Assembly (NCBI GenBank): GCA_964036295.1
Contig: OZ038462.1
Location: 20,584,363-20,648,362 of the forward strand
Direction: 5' to 3'
Length of the DNA stretch: 64,000 bases
From: Plumapathes pennacea
Lineage: Eukaryota > Cnidaria > Anthozoa > Antipatharia > Myriopathidae
Shown here: piece after piece, positions 43,254 through 53,841 of the stretch
Layout: the number at the start of each line of letters is the position of its first letter
Numbering within the stretch: position 1 is the first letter of the stretch
Program-made: the position numbers and the translations under genes
Notes under the pieces: generated by a model
What the model saw: the letters and a program-made list of their open reading frames with translations, nothing else
Database searches by the model: none
What the model was told of the DNA's origin: nothing

Positions 43254-46225
43254 ATGAGTGGCAATAAACCTTGCATTATTGTCGATGTAACATCTGACAC
43301 CATCTGACCATGGTAAGAGAGCTCTAAAATCTCTAGAGTTTTTGGAAGGGCATGCCATCTTGAAAACTGCATCCTTGCTCGATGTGTGTATATCTAGATA
43401 TATTTTATCGCTTCTTTTGCCTTTCTTTAGGTGCTATGTGGGGAAGCGTCATCTGGAGGAGGCCATGCAGGCATTCTCTGGAGACGTCAACTTCGAGGTG
43501 ACGTGGAAGCCATTCTTTTTGAACCGCAACACACCGGAAGCTGGTGTTCCCCTTATGGTGTACCTGGAGAAAAAGTTTGGACCCCAGGTGAAGAAACAGG
43601 CCCTTGAAGGAAGAAGTCCCTTGACGCAGGCTGGACAGGCAGTGGTAAGAATCATGTTGGGATATTGAATGCATCAGGCAGGATGCGAGACAATATATTA
43701 TATTGCTATGTATATGTAAAATTATAGAGTATGTCACTTTTACCTCGGAAGCTCTGCACTGCATGACCACATAGGGCTGGGGGTGAAACCATGGGTGGCT
43801 GGAGGCGAGGCAGAGCAGAGGCAAGAGAGTGAGGGGTGAGGAGGTTATGTCACCTCGCCCCCAGCCACTGCATGGAGCATCTGAAAGCGAAATAACCTCT
43901 GGCACTCAGGGCAATCATATGACTAATGTGTCAATCAATTCCAGCTGCTACCATCCCCTCCACCTCCTGGGCCCATCTCTGGGTATTTGCATTATTATAA
44001 TCCCCGAGTGAAGCGAGGGTAATATTTACGACGCTAATGCAGCATAGTCGCCTCATTTGAAGACTCCAAGCGTGTCGCCATCTCGAAATTTAATGTTCGT
44101 GTGTGTGTGTGTGTGTGTGTGTGGTACGACTTTTTAGGCCAGGTGCCTAAGGCAATGACGTAATAATCATCGATTAGCGTCTCCGCCAGTGCTTTTAAAA
44201 GATTTGAACGAAGCAATAATTCACGTAAGTGGTTTCACGAAAATGATTTTGAAAACTGGAAAACTTGAAACAGAACGGTCTCGCAAAGCTCGTCTTCAAC
44301 AGAGAAGGGAACAGGCACAGGCAAGGCGAAATCGTGAAACGATCGAACAGCGCCAAATACGTCTAGAGAAAAGACGACAAACATGTTATAACCGACAGCA
44401 TCCTGAACGGAAGCGTGCCGAAGGAATGGCTCCGCAAAGGGAACAGCGCTTGAAAGCAAATCGGGAGCTTCAGACGCTGTTTTGTGTTAAACTCAGATAC
44501 TTATTCAGAAAGGACAAGCAACAAAGGTTAGTCAGTGGAAATCGAACAATCACCGTGACAAATAATTATATTCTACCCGAGTGTAACTCGATCACTTCAA
44601 GAATGTATTAGGATCTGTATGCTGATCATTTTCCCTCGAAGTATTGTTTTAATACGCTTCTGTCGCCAGTTTCGGCTACCGTATTCGCTCAGAACAATCG
44701 GAACTTGGAGTCTTGAATGATTTAGTCAGAGGTCTTATTTTTTCTAGTTTCAAGACTGTAACAAATGCTGTAATCTGACATGCGGTGATTGCAGCGAGAG
44801 GTGAATCGTTCACAAGCCCTTCGAAGTATGACTAGATCTGAAGCCCGTGTATAATTTGAAATAAACCGTTCAAGTTTTGCTTTGATTCTGGGAGAATTTG
44901 AGCGGGTTCACATACGAAACAATTTGAGCTTATTAAATATGCATGCCTGAGTCTGGAGCATGCAGTCCAGAGTAAAAACAAATCGCACAGGAAGCCTATT
45001 TAATTGTACTGCCTAAAAATTCAAAATTGGAAAATCAGTGTTCCTGTTTTCCGTACTACGACGGCCGGCCAACTTCAAAATTTGAGTATTAATATTTGAG
45101 AACGTGCTTGGCAGACTGTATGAATTAATTTGACGTGCCGACCGTGGGAAATACGTACTTCGTCACGCAATCGACTCTTAAGCCTGGCCCTCACTAGCAC
45201 ATAAGCATAAGCATAAGCACAAGCATAAGAATAAGAATAAGAGAACGACAGTGGCGACATAAGCATAAGCATAAGGAACGAACATGTTTGATCCCTATGC
45301 TTATGTCGCCACTGTCGCTCTCTTATTCTTATGCTTATGCTTATGCTTATGCGCTAGTGAGGACCAGGCTTTATAACACACACCATTCCTTCCTTTGCGT
45401 GTAGCACTTGACTTCGAAGAAAAGATTGAGTCAACATTTCGGTAAAACAAAGGCTACTCTTGTTGGGATCAGTACCAAAGTAAAAGTCCTATCAATGGCA
45501 GAGCGAGGGGGTATCTGCGGTTATCGTATTTCTAGTTATAATATTATTTTTTGTGGAACAATAAACTCCCCACCCCCAGGTTACCAGAAATAATATTACA
45601 AGTGCCCCGCTCCAAGGCAAGTTTTTATGATCACCCCAGCATGTATGTGATTGGTTGTTGCACTCCTAATTTTTGAACATTTGTCATATAGGGTTGTAAG
45701 ATTCTGAAGATCAGTTGACTTGTCCACAGCCCCAGCCCCACCTTCCAAACAAATTTCAATCATGGTATTGCTTTTTTGCAGCTGACTAATCTTTCCTGCT
45801 CTGTCCTATTACAGGGAATCAACTTCAACAGCAACCGTTACATAGTCAACACCCTAAGATCTCACTGCCTTCTGGACTATGCCAAAACTGTGAACAAACA
45901 GGATGCAGTAGCAGAGAAACTCTTTGCGGCTTATTTTGAAGATGCGCAGAACATCAACTCTGAAGAGGTCTTGAGTTCACTGGCCACAGGACTGGGCTTG
46001 GATCAGGCGATGGTCACAAGGCACATGAAGGATCCAGCTGTTATTGCCCGAGTGGATGAAGAGGCTGCTGAGGCATTAGATCATGGTGTTAGTGGTGTTC
46101 CTTATTTTTTTATCCATCTGAAAGGTGACACTAAGAATGTGGCTGCTTTTTCTGGGGCTCAGCCTCCAGATACTTTTAAGAAATTGTTCCAACAGCAATT
46201 AACCAAAGTTAAATCTAATGTGTAG
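43254..46225 (+). CDS. DsbA/FrnE-family thiol oxidoreductase, candidate selenoprotein (UPWC)
   Basis: Three exons (43254-43312, 43431-43644, 45815-46225) join in phase to 227 residues, ending in TAG. Exon 1 reads MSGNKPCIIVDVTSDTI, then TGA at 43305-43307, then PW. Exon 2 continues CYVGKRHLEEAMQAF. FrnE-type DsbA proteins have CPWCYVGKR here, so TGA replaces exactly the first catalytic cysteine (residue 18). The rest is intact: the helical insert (LFAAYFEDAQNINSEEVL) and the cis-Pro loop (GVSGVPYFF), then FSGAQPPDTF. Length is normal for the family. The 3' UTR carries a SECIS-like structure at 46874-46940. Together these support Sec insertion, giving a U-x-x-C redox centre. The alternative is a nonsense mutation, but no other lesion is seen. 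Substrates are unknown; related proteins catalyse thiol-disulfide exchange. Confidence 0.88.
44035..44130 (+). repeat. (GT)n microsatellite region in intron 2
   Basis: 'gtgtgtgtgtgtgtgtgtgt' near 44100-44122. It lies in the 2.2-kb second intron of the DsbA/FrnE gene, next to a 'cccgagtgaagcgagggtaa' dispersed repeat. Confidence 0.8.
44189..44611 (+). pseudogene. Arg-rich STPR-like transposon protein fragment in an intron
   Basis: An open frame of 140 codons contains TERSRKARLQQRREQAQARR and RNRETIEQRQIRLEKRRQ, i.e. imperfect ~24-residue 'RRRxRxxxERxxxRxRR' units. Similar arginine-rich repeat regions occur at the N-terminus of Helitron-encoded and other transposon proteins. No helicase, Rep or DDE domain follows. 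It lies inside intron 2 of the DsbA/FrnE gene on the same strand, and is probably a transposon relic. Confidence 0.45.
45181..45370 (+). mobile_element. 190-bp palindromic MITE, TSD TTA
   Basis: The termini 'agcctggccctcactagcac' and 'gcgctagtgaggaccaggct' are inverted repeats flanked by TTA (45178-45180 and 45371-45373). The arms are made of 'cataag' tandem units and pair almost throughout. The 3-bp TTA duplication fits PIF/Harbinger. It lies in intron 2 of the DsbA/FrnE gene. Confidence 0.8.
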
Positions 46226-46873
46226 GTTGTGTCAAACAGTATTATAGTTACAGGCATTGTTTGAGTACTGCACCATGTGCACTTTTTATGTAATTTAGCT
46301 GCACTTTGTAACTGTAAGCTTTAAAAAAGTCCATATATATTTGCTGGGCCATCCTGTAGGCTTGCATCTGCTTTTGTTGCTTCATAACTGCAAAGTTCAC
46401 TTTCATTGTGTCATAATCTGTAGTTCAATCCCAATAACTCAAACCAGTAGCTTGAACCAATATTTGTTTCACTTCACTTTTGCTAGCACAATAATTTTAT
46501 CCCAGATGAGTTGAACTCCTCATAATTTGAAACACTTTTTGTTTCCCTTGGAGGTTCCAGTATTTTATTGGTCCCAAAATTATAATGCTGAAATACTTTG
46601 AATCAAAGAAAAGACAGGTGATTTTAGTGAGACTGATATTGCCAGGCCATTTTAGGTGGCACATTGCAACTGCACTTGCAAAGAGTGAGGGTTTAGTCGT
46701 CCTTCCCCCTCCCCCTGGGGCTTGGTTGAGCTGGGGTTGATTGATATGATTTTTGTTAAGTTATGCTAAGGCATTGTAAAGAGTAAACAACTAAGTGACT
46801 GTGAGATCTGCTGTTTCCCCTGTCAGAACTCAATTAAGAATATTAGTGGCATTTGATAGCCTGGGTTGGTCTT

Positions 46874-46940
46874 GTGTTTCTGTGATGATGACTTAGGAAG
46901 CAAACTTCGATTTTCCAGAGTCTGATGCTGCCAGAAATGT
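46874..46940 (+). promoter_or_regulatory. SECIS element (candidate) in the DsbA/FrnE 3' UTR
   Basis: Reading 5' to 3': lower helix TTTCTG (46877-46882) pairs with CAGAAA (46932-46937). The core ATGAT (46885-46889) faces TGAT (46923-46926), which gives U.U, G.A, A.G, U.U non-Watson-Crick pairs. Upper helix GACTTAGGAA (46890-46899) pairs with TTCCAGAGTC (46913-46922) with one A.A mismatch. The apical loop contains AAA (46902-46904). Spacing from the core to AAA is 12 nt. This is the eukaryotic SECIS layout, placed about 650 nt after the stop and about 100 nt before AATAAA. Confidence 0.85.
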
Positions 46941-47032
46941 GATCTAACTCACCTGTACAAATGGTTTGCAGACATATCACTATGTTAGAACAATGTATGG
47001 AACTGAAACTTGACTTTGCTTGCTGTATCAAG

Positions 47033-47038
47033 AATAAA
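47033..47038 (+). terminator. polyadenylation signal AATAAA of the DsbA/FrnE gene
   Basis: AATAAA in 'tcaagaataaaatatgac', about 810 nt after the stop codon and downstream of the SECIS candidate. Confidence 0.6.
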
Positions 47039-47229
47039 ATATGACGATATCGAGGAACGTCTTTTACTGCACATTTTGGTCTTGTAAAGCCAAATGAATT
47101 TTTTTTTCTGGGTTTACTAGATGTGAGGTAATTCTCTAACTTCAGAAATCTCACACATTTTTGGTGCCAGGATGGGAATTTGACACTTGAGGGAACCAAC
47201 CCTCCCAACGCCTTGGAGATGGGACCAAG

Positions 47230-47410
47230 TGCACTGTCCACCGATGTATCAACCAACCGTCGGCCACAGTTGACTGACTGTCAGTATACTTTCCAATGAC
47301 GAGTCAGTCGACAGTCAGTCACCAAGTTGATTGATGGTCGACCGACTCTTAGTCGACCTATGGTCAGCAGTTGGTAGGCAGTTAGTAATACTGTAAGTAA
47401 ATCAAATATT
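47230..47410. repeat. GTCAGT/GTCGAC-rich simple repeat
   Basis: Irregular alternation of 'gtcagt', 'agtcgac' and 'ggtcgacc' occurs across about 170 bp. The sequence to 48.0 kb holds nothing coding that is recognised. Confidence 0.5.
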
Positions 47411-48335
47411 TAATATTCTCACATAAGATCTATAATTTGAAAAAAAAAAAGAATTACTATTAAAATCAAGGAGTTTGAAATTTTAAAAAATATTTCAAGG
47501 TGTTTTTTTTAATTGGTTAATGTTCATGATCAAGAGGACAGAATGTTTCAAGTTCGCGTGAGCCGGTGTATGGCTGTTTATAGTTAGGACTGGTAACTAT
47601 TATACATACACGCATGCGCTGTAGCTGAGGTGGGCGATTTTATTCTTTGTTTCGTTTGGGGTACGTCTTTCCCGTGTTTGTTTTATAACTGTTAATTTAG
47701 CTCTTGAAGCCCTGACTTTACAGTTCGGGATCATTACTTGAACGTTTGTTCGCATACGATTTGTCCGCCCTATTTCTTTTGGCTTTTTCGCCTTTACACG
47801 GAAAAGCAGGAACGTGCACTTTAAAAAAGTGTTCAACTTTGCCAGTCTACTCTGCTAAATACGTTTTTATTGCTGAATCGATTGTTGTGTTTCAAACAGG
47901 AAGCATCGGAGTGAGAAAGCACTCTTTAACAATCTAGTCATAAATCACGCTAACATGTTGGAGAAACAGTTTGATTACCGTTTTTTATGTGTGTGTATAC
48001 TGAAGAACCGAAGTCACAAAGCTTCTTGTTTAGCAAAGTAAAAGAGACAACACATTGATGTTACACCTCTTTTTCAGGTGCAGGAAAGCTTTATTCAGTG
48101 TACTTCAGAAATCTTAACAAACCAGCATGGGTTGACATTTCGAGTTGCGAAGTGGTCCAGCATGGAGCAGTACGATATTGGATGATGTAAGAAACATGTG
48201 GAACATGAAGAGAATAGAGTCTTCAGCTGTAAATTTACGTTATTCAGCAAGAAGATGTTCGGGCAAACTTCCTGGTCTTCCAGGCTTAGTGAAACAAGAA
48301 ACCAATAAACAAGAAGCTTTGTGAGATCTACGGCC

Positions 48336-51300
48336 ATGAGCAGTGAAGAGCAAGCCAACACTCTGCGGCTTATCAGACTGCTGAATGTAGGAGGGACTGA
48401 TGCCCTGAGGGATGTGTTTGATGCCAAGTTTCCACCAGCCACACTGGCAGCATCACTTCGACCCCTACACACCACCCTACAAACACTGTTGAGGAAAAAA
48501 GTGTTAAACTTGTCACAGTGGGACAAGCTGTACCCTGCTGTACCAGGAACCCCAGATTCCAAGACTTTTGACATTTCTTTACTGTATGCACTTCTGCGGA
48601 GCATCTGTGGTTTCAAGTCTCCAAAACATCCACTGTGGACCAGTAATCCCCTAGCGGCAGACAGATCAGTTGAAGCCAACATTGCTCGTGTTAGGTGGTA
48701 TAGAAATGATGTCATCCACAACTTGGCATCAGGAGTTGATGATGTGACATTCCAGAACTACTGGACTGATATTTGTTCAGCACTGAAAGATCTGGGTATT
48801 CCTCAAGCAGAACTCGATGCCCTTAAAGACTCCCACCTTGATGAAAAGAAGTACACAGACATGTTGCTTGAATGGAAGAGAGAAGATCAGTTACTTCAAC
48901 AAAAAGTTGATGAGACTTTAACTGAAGTTGAAGACATGAAGCAAATGTTAAGAAAAGAAGAAGGAACAAAGGAATCAGTGTGTGAAATTAGAGATGAGCT
49001 GCAACAAGTTAAGAGGGAAGTTAAGGGCACTACAGATGAAGTGAAAGCTGTGAAGCAAATGATGAGCGAGGGACAGGAGACCACAAAGGAAGAAGTGCTC
49101 AGAAAGTTGGCCAAAATAAACTTCAACCAAGAAATGAAGTCTCAAGCCAAAAAGTGCCATCCAGGAACTCGTGAGTGGCTATTCAGCAAAGTAGAGGATT
49201 GGTTTCGAGATGAGGAGTCTGAATCACGAGTGATGATCATATTAGGAGATCCTGGCATGGGTAAGACTGTTGTTGCTGCAACAGTGTGCCAAAGAATGCA
49301 GACCTCAGGAAATCTTGGAGGGATGCATTTCTGTATACATGGAAATAAGCGCTACATGAACGCAAAGCTGATGCTGCAGTCACTTGCAAACAATTTGTGC
49401 AATGTCCTCCCTGCATACAAAACTGCGCTTATAGATTTGTTGTCCCATAATCTTGGTGAAGATCAGGATCTTGGTAAGATGAATGTGGAAGAGCTGTTCT
49501 GTTTTCTGCTTCAAGAACCCTTAAGTGAAGTACCTGCACCCAAGGAGCCATTCCTTTTTGTCATAGATGCTCTTGATGAAGCCGATTACCATGGGCGGAA
49601 TGAGTTAATGGATGTGATGTCTTCATACTTTGCCAGACTTCCTCCATGGCTAAAGTTCTTGGTTACATCAAGGTCAGATGTAAATGCAAAGTCAAAACTG
49701 GAAGATCTCTGTCCATTAGAAATAACCCCAGACCATGAGAGAAATGTGGAGGATTTGGAGTTATTTCTGAGAGAAAAACTGCAAGCATTTGTGCCTGCTG
49801 AGTGGCTTGATGCAACCTTGTCTTCATGTTTGAAGAAATCTCAAGGACAAATGCTGTATGCTTTTTGTACCATTGAATATCTTTCAAAGCATACCAACAT
49901 TTATTGGGAATATTTGGACAATGTTTTGCCAGATAAAATTTCTTCATGGTACAAGCACTATACAGATTGCCTGAAACAAGATCTTGGTGTAACAGATGCA
50001 GTATTCTCAAGATTCCTTGCTGCGTTGGTGGCATCAAGAGAACCTCTTCCTGTTGAAATCATTCCATTGCTACTGAAATTGGAAGCTGAAGAAGATCAAA
50101 GAATTGTGAGGTCTATTGAAGCTGTTTCGTCACTCCTGCCTCTGTGTGAGGAGAAAGTGCATGTGTTCCATAAGTCCTTCACTGACTGGTTGATTGAGCC
50201 TCAACCATATACCTACGGTAAACCCAGAGCTTATGTCACAGAGAGACAAGGTCACCAAGTTCTTAGAGAAGTGTGCAGTGAAGTATTGGAATCTTTGAAG
50301 AGCAAGACTGAACTTTTGAAGGACAATGACATCAGTTTGAGTGAGAGTTATGCCTTGAAACATGGTATGCAGCATGATGTGCTTCAGATTGAAGGGTCAG
50401 GAAATCAGAATGTGCAATTAAAGAATCTTGCCATTGATTTGGAATTTCTGTTGCTGAGACTCATTTACGGTTCAGTGTATGATGTCATTGAAGAGTATGA
50501 TGTCTGGGAAGGCAAGATGTCCCCAGATGCAACCCCAAAGGTAGAAGAGATCAAGTACATTCTAAGGGGGAATTCATCAATTCTTTCAGCCAGGCCACAA
50601 AACATTCTTGAACACATTGTTAATGAAGCTGAGTGTGAGGAATTGATAGCACAAGCTCATGAGCTGCTTCACAAGGAAAAGTACCAACACACCTGGATGG
50701 AAGTCATCAACAGAAAGATTGGAGACAAAACTAATATACTGGCTGAGCTAGAAGTTGGTAAACCAATTCATCAGTTTGAGGTTTCTCCTGATGGAAAAAT
50801 GCTTGCTGTGAATGCTGAATATGAAGGATCAAGGTCATCTGGGTTTGAGGAACTGTCCTTGTGGTTGATCACCTCTGGTAAACTCATGTGGAGAAAGAAG
50901 ATTACTGTATCAGAAAATATGCAATATTATCGCTGCTGCACCTTCTCTCCAGATGGCAATCTTATTTTGTTTGGCCGACTTGACCAAGTATGCCATATTT
51001 TGGATGGAGAATTTTGGCAATATTTTAACAAGAACAATCATGAATACTTCAACTGTCAGTTTTCTCATGATGGGAAAATGCTACTAACCCAGCCTAAGCC
51101 TGATTGTCTAATTCTGTGGGATGTGGACAAGCAGCTGCAGCTTCATGTATTGTTTGTGGGAAACAGTACACACAATAGGTTTGGAACAGTACAGTGCCAT
51201 GTTAAAGACTTCAAATTTTCTCTTTGTGGACAGTACATTGTTTTTGTCAGTTATTTTGAAATTTTTCTCTGGGATAGTAGCACTGGTATAAAACTAGACA

Positions 51301-52616
51301 GCATCAAGTTGGATGGAATGTCCTTGTGGTGGCACTTGGATTGGGTGTGCCCCCCTTCTGGTGGTCATCATCTGTTTTTGTCGTCTAGTTTGAAGAGACT
51401 CATTTTCAAGATCTCATCTTCGCAGTTGGTTAAATGTCACCAGGATTTTGATGCAACAGTGGAGTTCATCTTTTCAAGAGATGGAAAACATGGAACTGCT
51501 ATTATTGACACTGTTAAGGATGAATGTTTCAATAATAATGTAAATGATCAACTCAGTTGCTGCCCAATTAGTGTGGGGTCTCTGCTTGGTTATGGTAATT
51601 GTAAATTTGTAGATGAAAGGTCAGTGATTGTGGAAAGAAAGCGAGACTGTTCTAAACTTAAAACTTTACAGGTGGTCAGGACATCTGAAAGAGCAGAGCA
51701 TACAGGTACTTGCAGCATAGCCAGCCAGGAAAACTCTTGCATTTACACTTGTGCATTTTCTGAGGATGGCACCAGATTGTATACAATTGAACATACAGCT
51801 GATAGATTCCCAGATGGAGTACCACAGGTTTTTGTGTACAACACCAACCAAATGCAAGGTGGACATCTGCAGAAAAGGGCAACTACAGGAATTGATGCAG
51901 TTTTTTTATTTGTCCTCACAAGTGGTAAGGTCCTAGTCTTTTACAACTATTGTAAATGTGAAGTGTGGGATAGTGATTTGGAAAAGTTATTGTGGACTTG
52001 GGAATGTAAACAAGATGCCAGACCACTTTGTGCAGCAGAAGAAGTTGGAGTTTTTATGGGTGGCAGGTCTGGTGAAGTGATTGTCTGTGATGTACAAACT
52101 GGGAATGTGAAGTTCACATTGGAGGGACATAACGAGCAAGTGCACAAGGGCTGGATTGATCATCAGAATTCTTGCTTATTAACAACAGACATATTAAGTT
52201 CTGTGATTCTCTGGGATGTTGATTCACACAAACCTAAGGAATGCTACACATTTGTTGCTAAAATGGTGCGTGACTGCAGTTTTGCCAGTGAAAAACAGCT
52301 AGTTGCAGTGTTACTTAATGATGATGTGTACATTTTGGATAAATCAAGTAGAGAGATCATCAAGTGGCTGAATCACCTTTCAGTTTGCCGCATTTGCTTT
52401 GTGCATGGGACCAGTCTTCTTGCTTTTGTTGGACATACAAGTCTGTTTGTTGTGGACATCAGTACCTCTGATGAAAAGCTGGCAGTCGTCAGGTTTATGA
52501 AACCTAACAAATTCCAATTTGGGCTTTGTTACTCCCGAGAGTCAAGAAAGTTTACAGTTACTGGATCTGGTGGAATTTTGCTTGTGGAACTTCATAATTC
52601 ACCAAGCATTGGGTAA
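48336..52616 (+). CDS. NLR-type STAND protein: HEPN - coiled coil - NACHT - WD40-like propeller
   Basis: A single open exon of 1426 aa from ATG 48336. Residues about 1-150 are a HEPN domain of the DZIP3 type (LSQWDKLYPAVPGTPDSKTF, and the R-x4-H motif RNDVIH at 123-128). Residues about 165-265 are a coiled coil. NACHT follows with P-loop GDPGMGKT (304-311) and Walker B FLFVIDALDEAD (406-417), then a helical/winged region. From about 770 to the end there are repeated beta-propeller strands (VSPDGKMLAV; FSPDGNLILFG; ILWDVD). Proteins of this build are cytosolic innate sensors in which ligand-induced NTP-driven assembly activates the N-terminal effector; HEPN domains with R-x4-H are often RNases. 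The stop (TAA) lies inside a perfect donor (GGGTAAGT), so a spliced longer form is possible. Paralogous to the gene at 60.5 kb. Confidence 0.9.
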   Translation: MSSEEQANTLRLIRLLNVGGTDALRDVFDAKFPPATLAASLRPLHTTLQTLLRKKVLNLSQWDKLYPAVPGTPDSKTFDISLLYALLRSICGFKSPKHPLWTSNPLAADRSVEANIARVRWYRNDVIHNLASGVDDVTFQNYWTDICSALKDLGIPQAELDALKDSHLDEKKYTDMLLEWKREDQLLQQKVDETLTEVEDMKQMLRKEEGTKESVCEIRDELQQVKREVKGTTDEVKAVKQMMSEGQETTKEEVLRKLAKINFNQEMKSQAKKCHPGTREWLFSKVEDWFRDEESESRVMIILGDPGMGKTVVAATVCQRMQTSGNLGGMHFCIHGNKRYMNAKLMLQSLANNLCNVLPAYKTALIDLLSHNLGEDQDLGKMNVEELFCFLLQEPLSEVPAPKEPFLFVIDALDEADYHGRNELMDVMSSYFARLPPWLKFLVTSRSDVNAKSKLEDLCPLEITPDHERNVEDLELFLREKLQAFVPAEWLDATLSSCLKKSQGQMLYAFCTIEYLSKHTNIYWEYLDNVLPDKISSWYKHYTDCLKQDLGVTDAVFSRFLAALVASREPLPVEIIPLLLKLEAEEDQRIVRSIEAVSSLLPLCEEKVHVFHKSFTDWLIEPQPYTYGKPRAYVTERQGHQVLREVCSEVLESLKSKTELLKDNDISLSESYALKHGMQHDVLQIEGSGNQNVQLKNLAIDLEFLLLRLIYGSVYDVIEEYDVWEGKMSPDATPKVEEIKYILRGNSSILSARPQNILEHIVNEAECEELIAQAHELLHKEKYQHTWMEVINRKIGDKTNILAELEVGKPIHQFEVSPDGKMLAVNAEYEGSRSSGFEELSLWLITSGKLMWRKKITVSENMQYYRCCTFSPDGNLILFGRLDQVCHILDGEFWQYFNKNNHEYFNCQFSHDGKMLLTQPKPDCLILWDVDKQLQLHVLFVGNSTHNRFGTVQCHVKDFKFSLCGQYIVFVSYFEIFLWDSSTGIKLDSIKLDGMSLWWHLDWVCPPSGGHHLFLSSSLKRLIFKISSSQLVKCHQDFDATVEFIFSRDGKHGTAIIDTVKDECFNNNVNDQLSCCPISVGSLLGYGNCKFVDERSVIVERKRDCSKLKTLQVVRTSERAEHTGTCSIASQENSCIYTCAFSEDGTRLYTIEHTADRFPDGVPQVFVYNTNQMQGGHLQKRATTGIDAVFLFVLTSGKVLVFYNYCKCEVWDSDLEKLLWTWECKQDARPLCAAEEVGVFMGGRSGEVIVCDVQTGNVKFTLEGHNEQVHKGWIDHQNSCLLTTDILSSVILWDVDSHKPKECYTFVAKMVRDCSFASEKQLVAVLLNDDVYILDKSSREIIKWLNHLSVCRICFVHGTSLLAFVGHTSLFVVDISTSDEKLAVVRFMKPNKFQFGLCYSRESRKFTVTGSGGILLVELHNSPSIG

Positions 52617-53123
52617 GTTGACATTTTTTCTATAGCTTAAAGTGGGCGTAGCAGCAAAAATATTACTGTTAAAATCAGTTCTACGTTGGGTAGATTGTTC
52701 ACTAGTAGAATATTTCTTGGTTTAAATGTGGTGCCTATGAGTTATGAAGTTATAAATTTTGCATATATGGTATGCTAATGACATGACATCTACCCAGGCA
52801 TTTGGTATCATTTCTTTCTTGTAATTGAAACTGTTTTTGAATTCAGAACAAAATTTCAGGTAAAATAATTTTACAAGTGTCAAACAAAACATGGATGTGT
52901 ATAAAATGTTGTTTATCTCTACCAGCAAGGTTTTGAAGAAGAAATTTAAACCTTCAAAATTTGAAGGTATAACATTCAAACCAAGAAATGTTCTACTAGT
53001 CAACTGGTGAGGCTAAATATAATTTAGACAAAGCATCGAGACAGTTGCTGGTCAGCAGATGCTCCCTGTAGCCAATGCTTAACAGTCAATTAACCTCTTG
53101 CAGCAGATGGTTGCGTTCAATGT
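52617..53123. other. NLR downstream region, nothing firm
   Basis: AT-rich non-coding sequence. A possible downstream acceptor (CCAGCAAG near 52930) exists, but no clear 3' exon could be assigned to the NLR. Confidence 0.4.
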
Positions 53124-53368
53124 TGCTACAATCCTGGTAAAAAATTTTGGACACTAGGACAAAGTCCTCTAATTTTGAGTTTTTGTGCCGCCCCCTCCCC
53201 CACTCTGCTTCAATGTTGAATTGCACATCTTTCAGCCCTGAACCAACATTGATTGGAGGAAAGGGTGGGTGGGTGCCTTTTTAACTAACTAGGCCAGCCA
53301 AGGTGGGTGATATCAACAAAATAGCACCATGATCAGGGTGTCCCAAAGACTTTTGTCCAGGATTGTAG
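53124..53368. mobile_element. 245-bp MITE
   Basis: 'gctacaatcctggtaaaaaa' at the left and 'ttttgtccaggattgtagc' at the right are inverted termini, with 'ttttggacac' against 'gtgtcccaaa' just inside. The centre has 'ttcaatgttgaa' and 'ccaacattga'. A similar centre lies in the inverted repeat at 57436-57700. Confidence 0.65.
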
Positions 53369-53841
53369 CTCAATAATTATTGTAGCCGGATCAATTTTGC
53401 TGTGCTAGTAGCTGGTTCATCTTTACTCAAAAAGCATTCATTAACTCATTGTTGTCTCAATCTTCAAGAAGTCTTTGTGTTCAGTTCTTTGATTATCGAA
53501 TTCCTTGGTGTCTTTGAGGGTTTTTCTGCCAAGACTTTGATCTGTAGCTTGTGGTTGCATTCTTTGGCTTTGTTTGTGGTTGGTTTGCTTGCTGCTAGCT
53601 TGCCTTCTGCAAATTTTCAAACTTGGCTTGTTTTTCCAGTTCCAGTGGAGTCCAGTGCGTGCATTGCAGTATTGTTGCATGCTCGTTCGCATCTGGTCAG
53701 CAAGCATTTTTGTCATATTGGGCTTTAGAATATTGTAAAGATCAGTTAACATGTTCCCAGCCCGGCTCCACCCCAAAAACAAATTTCAATGGTATTGCCT
53801 TTTTGATGTTGGCTAATCTTTCATGCTCTGCCGTATTACAG

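Noticed and set aside
43305..43307. Reading the TGA as a simple nonsense mutation
   Set aside because: It falls exactly on a catalytic Cys, the rest of the gene is undamaged, the stop is TAG, and a SECIS-like structure lies in the 3' UTR. It remains the main alternative.
43405..43905. 166-codon minus-strand frame over the oxidoreductase exon 2
   Set aside because: Antisense to a conserved exon; no family resemblance.
48095..48721. 208-codon minus-strand frame opposite the NLR start
   Set aside because: It is antisense to the strongly conserved HEPN coding sequence and has no domain of its own; the paralogue shows the same shadow at 60.46-60.89 kb.
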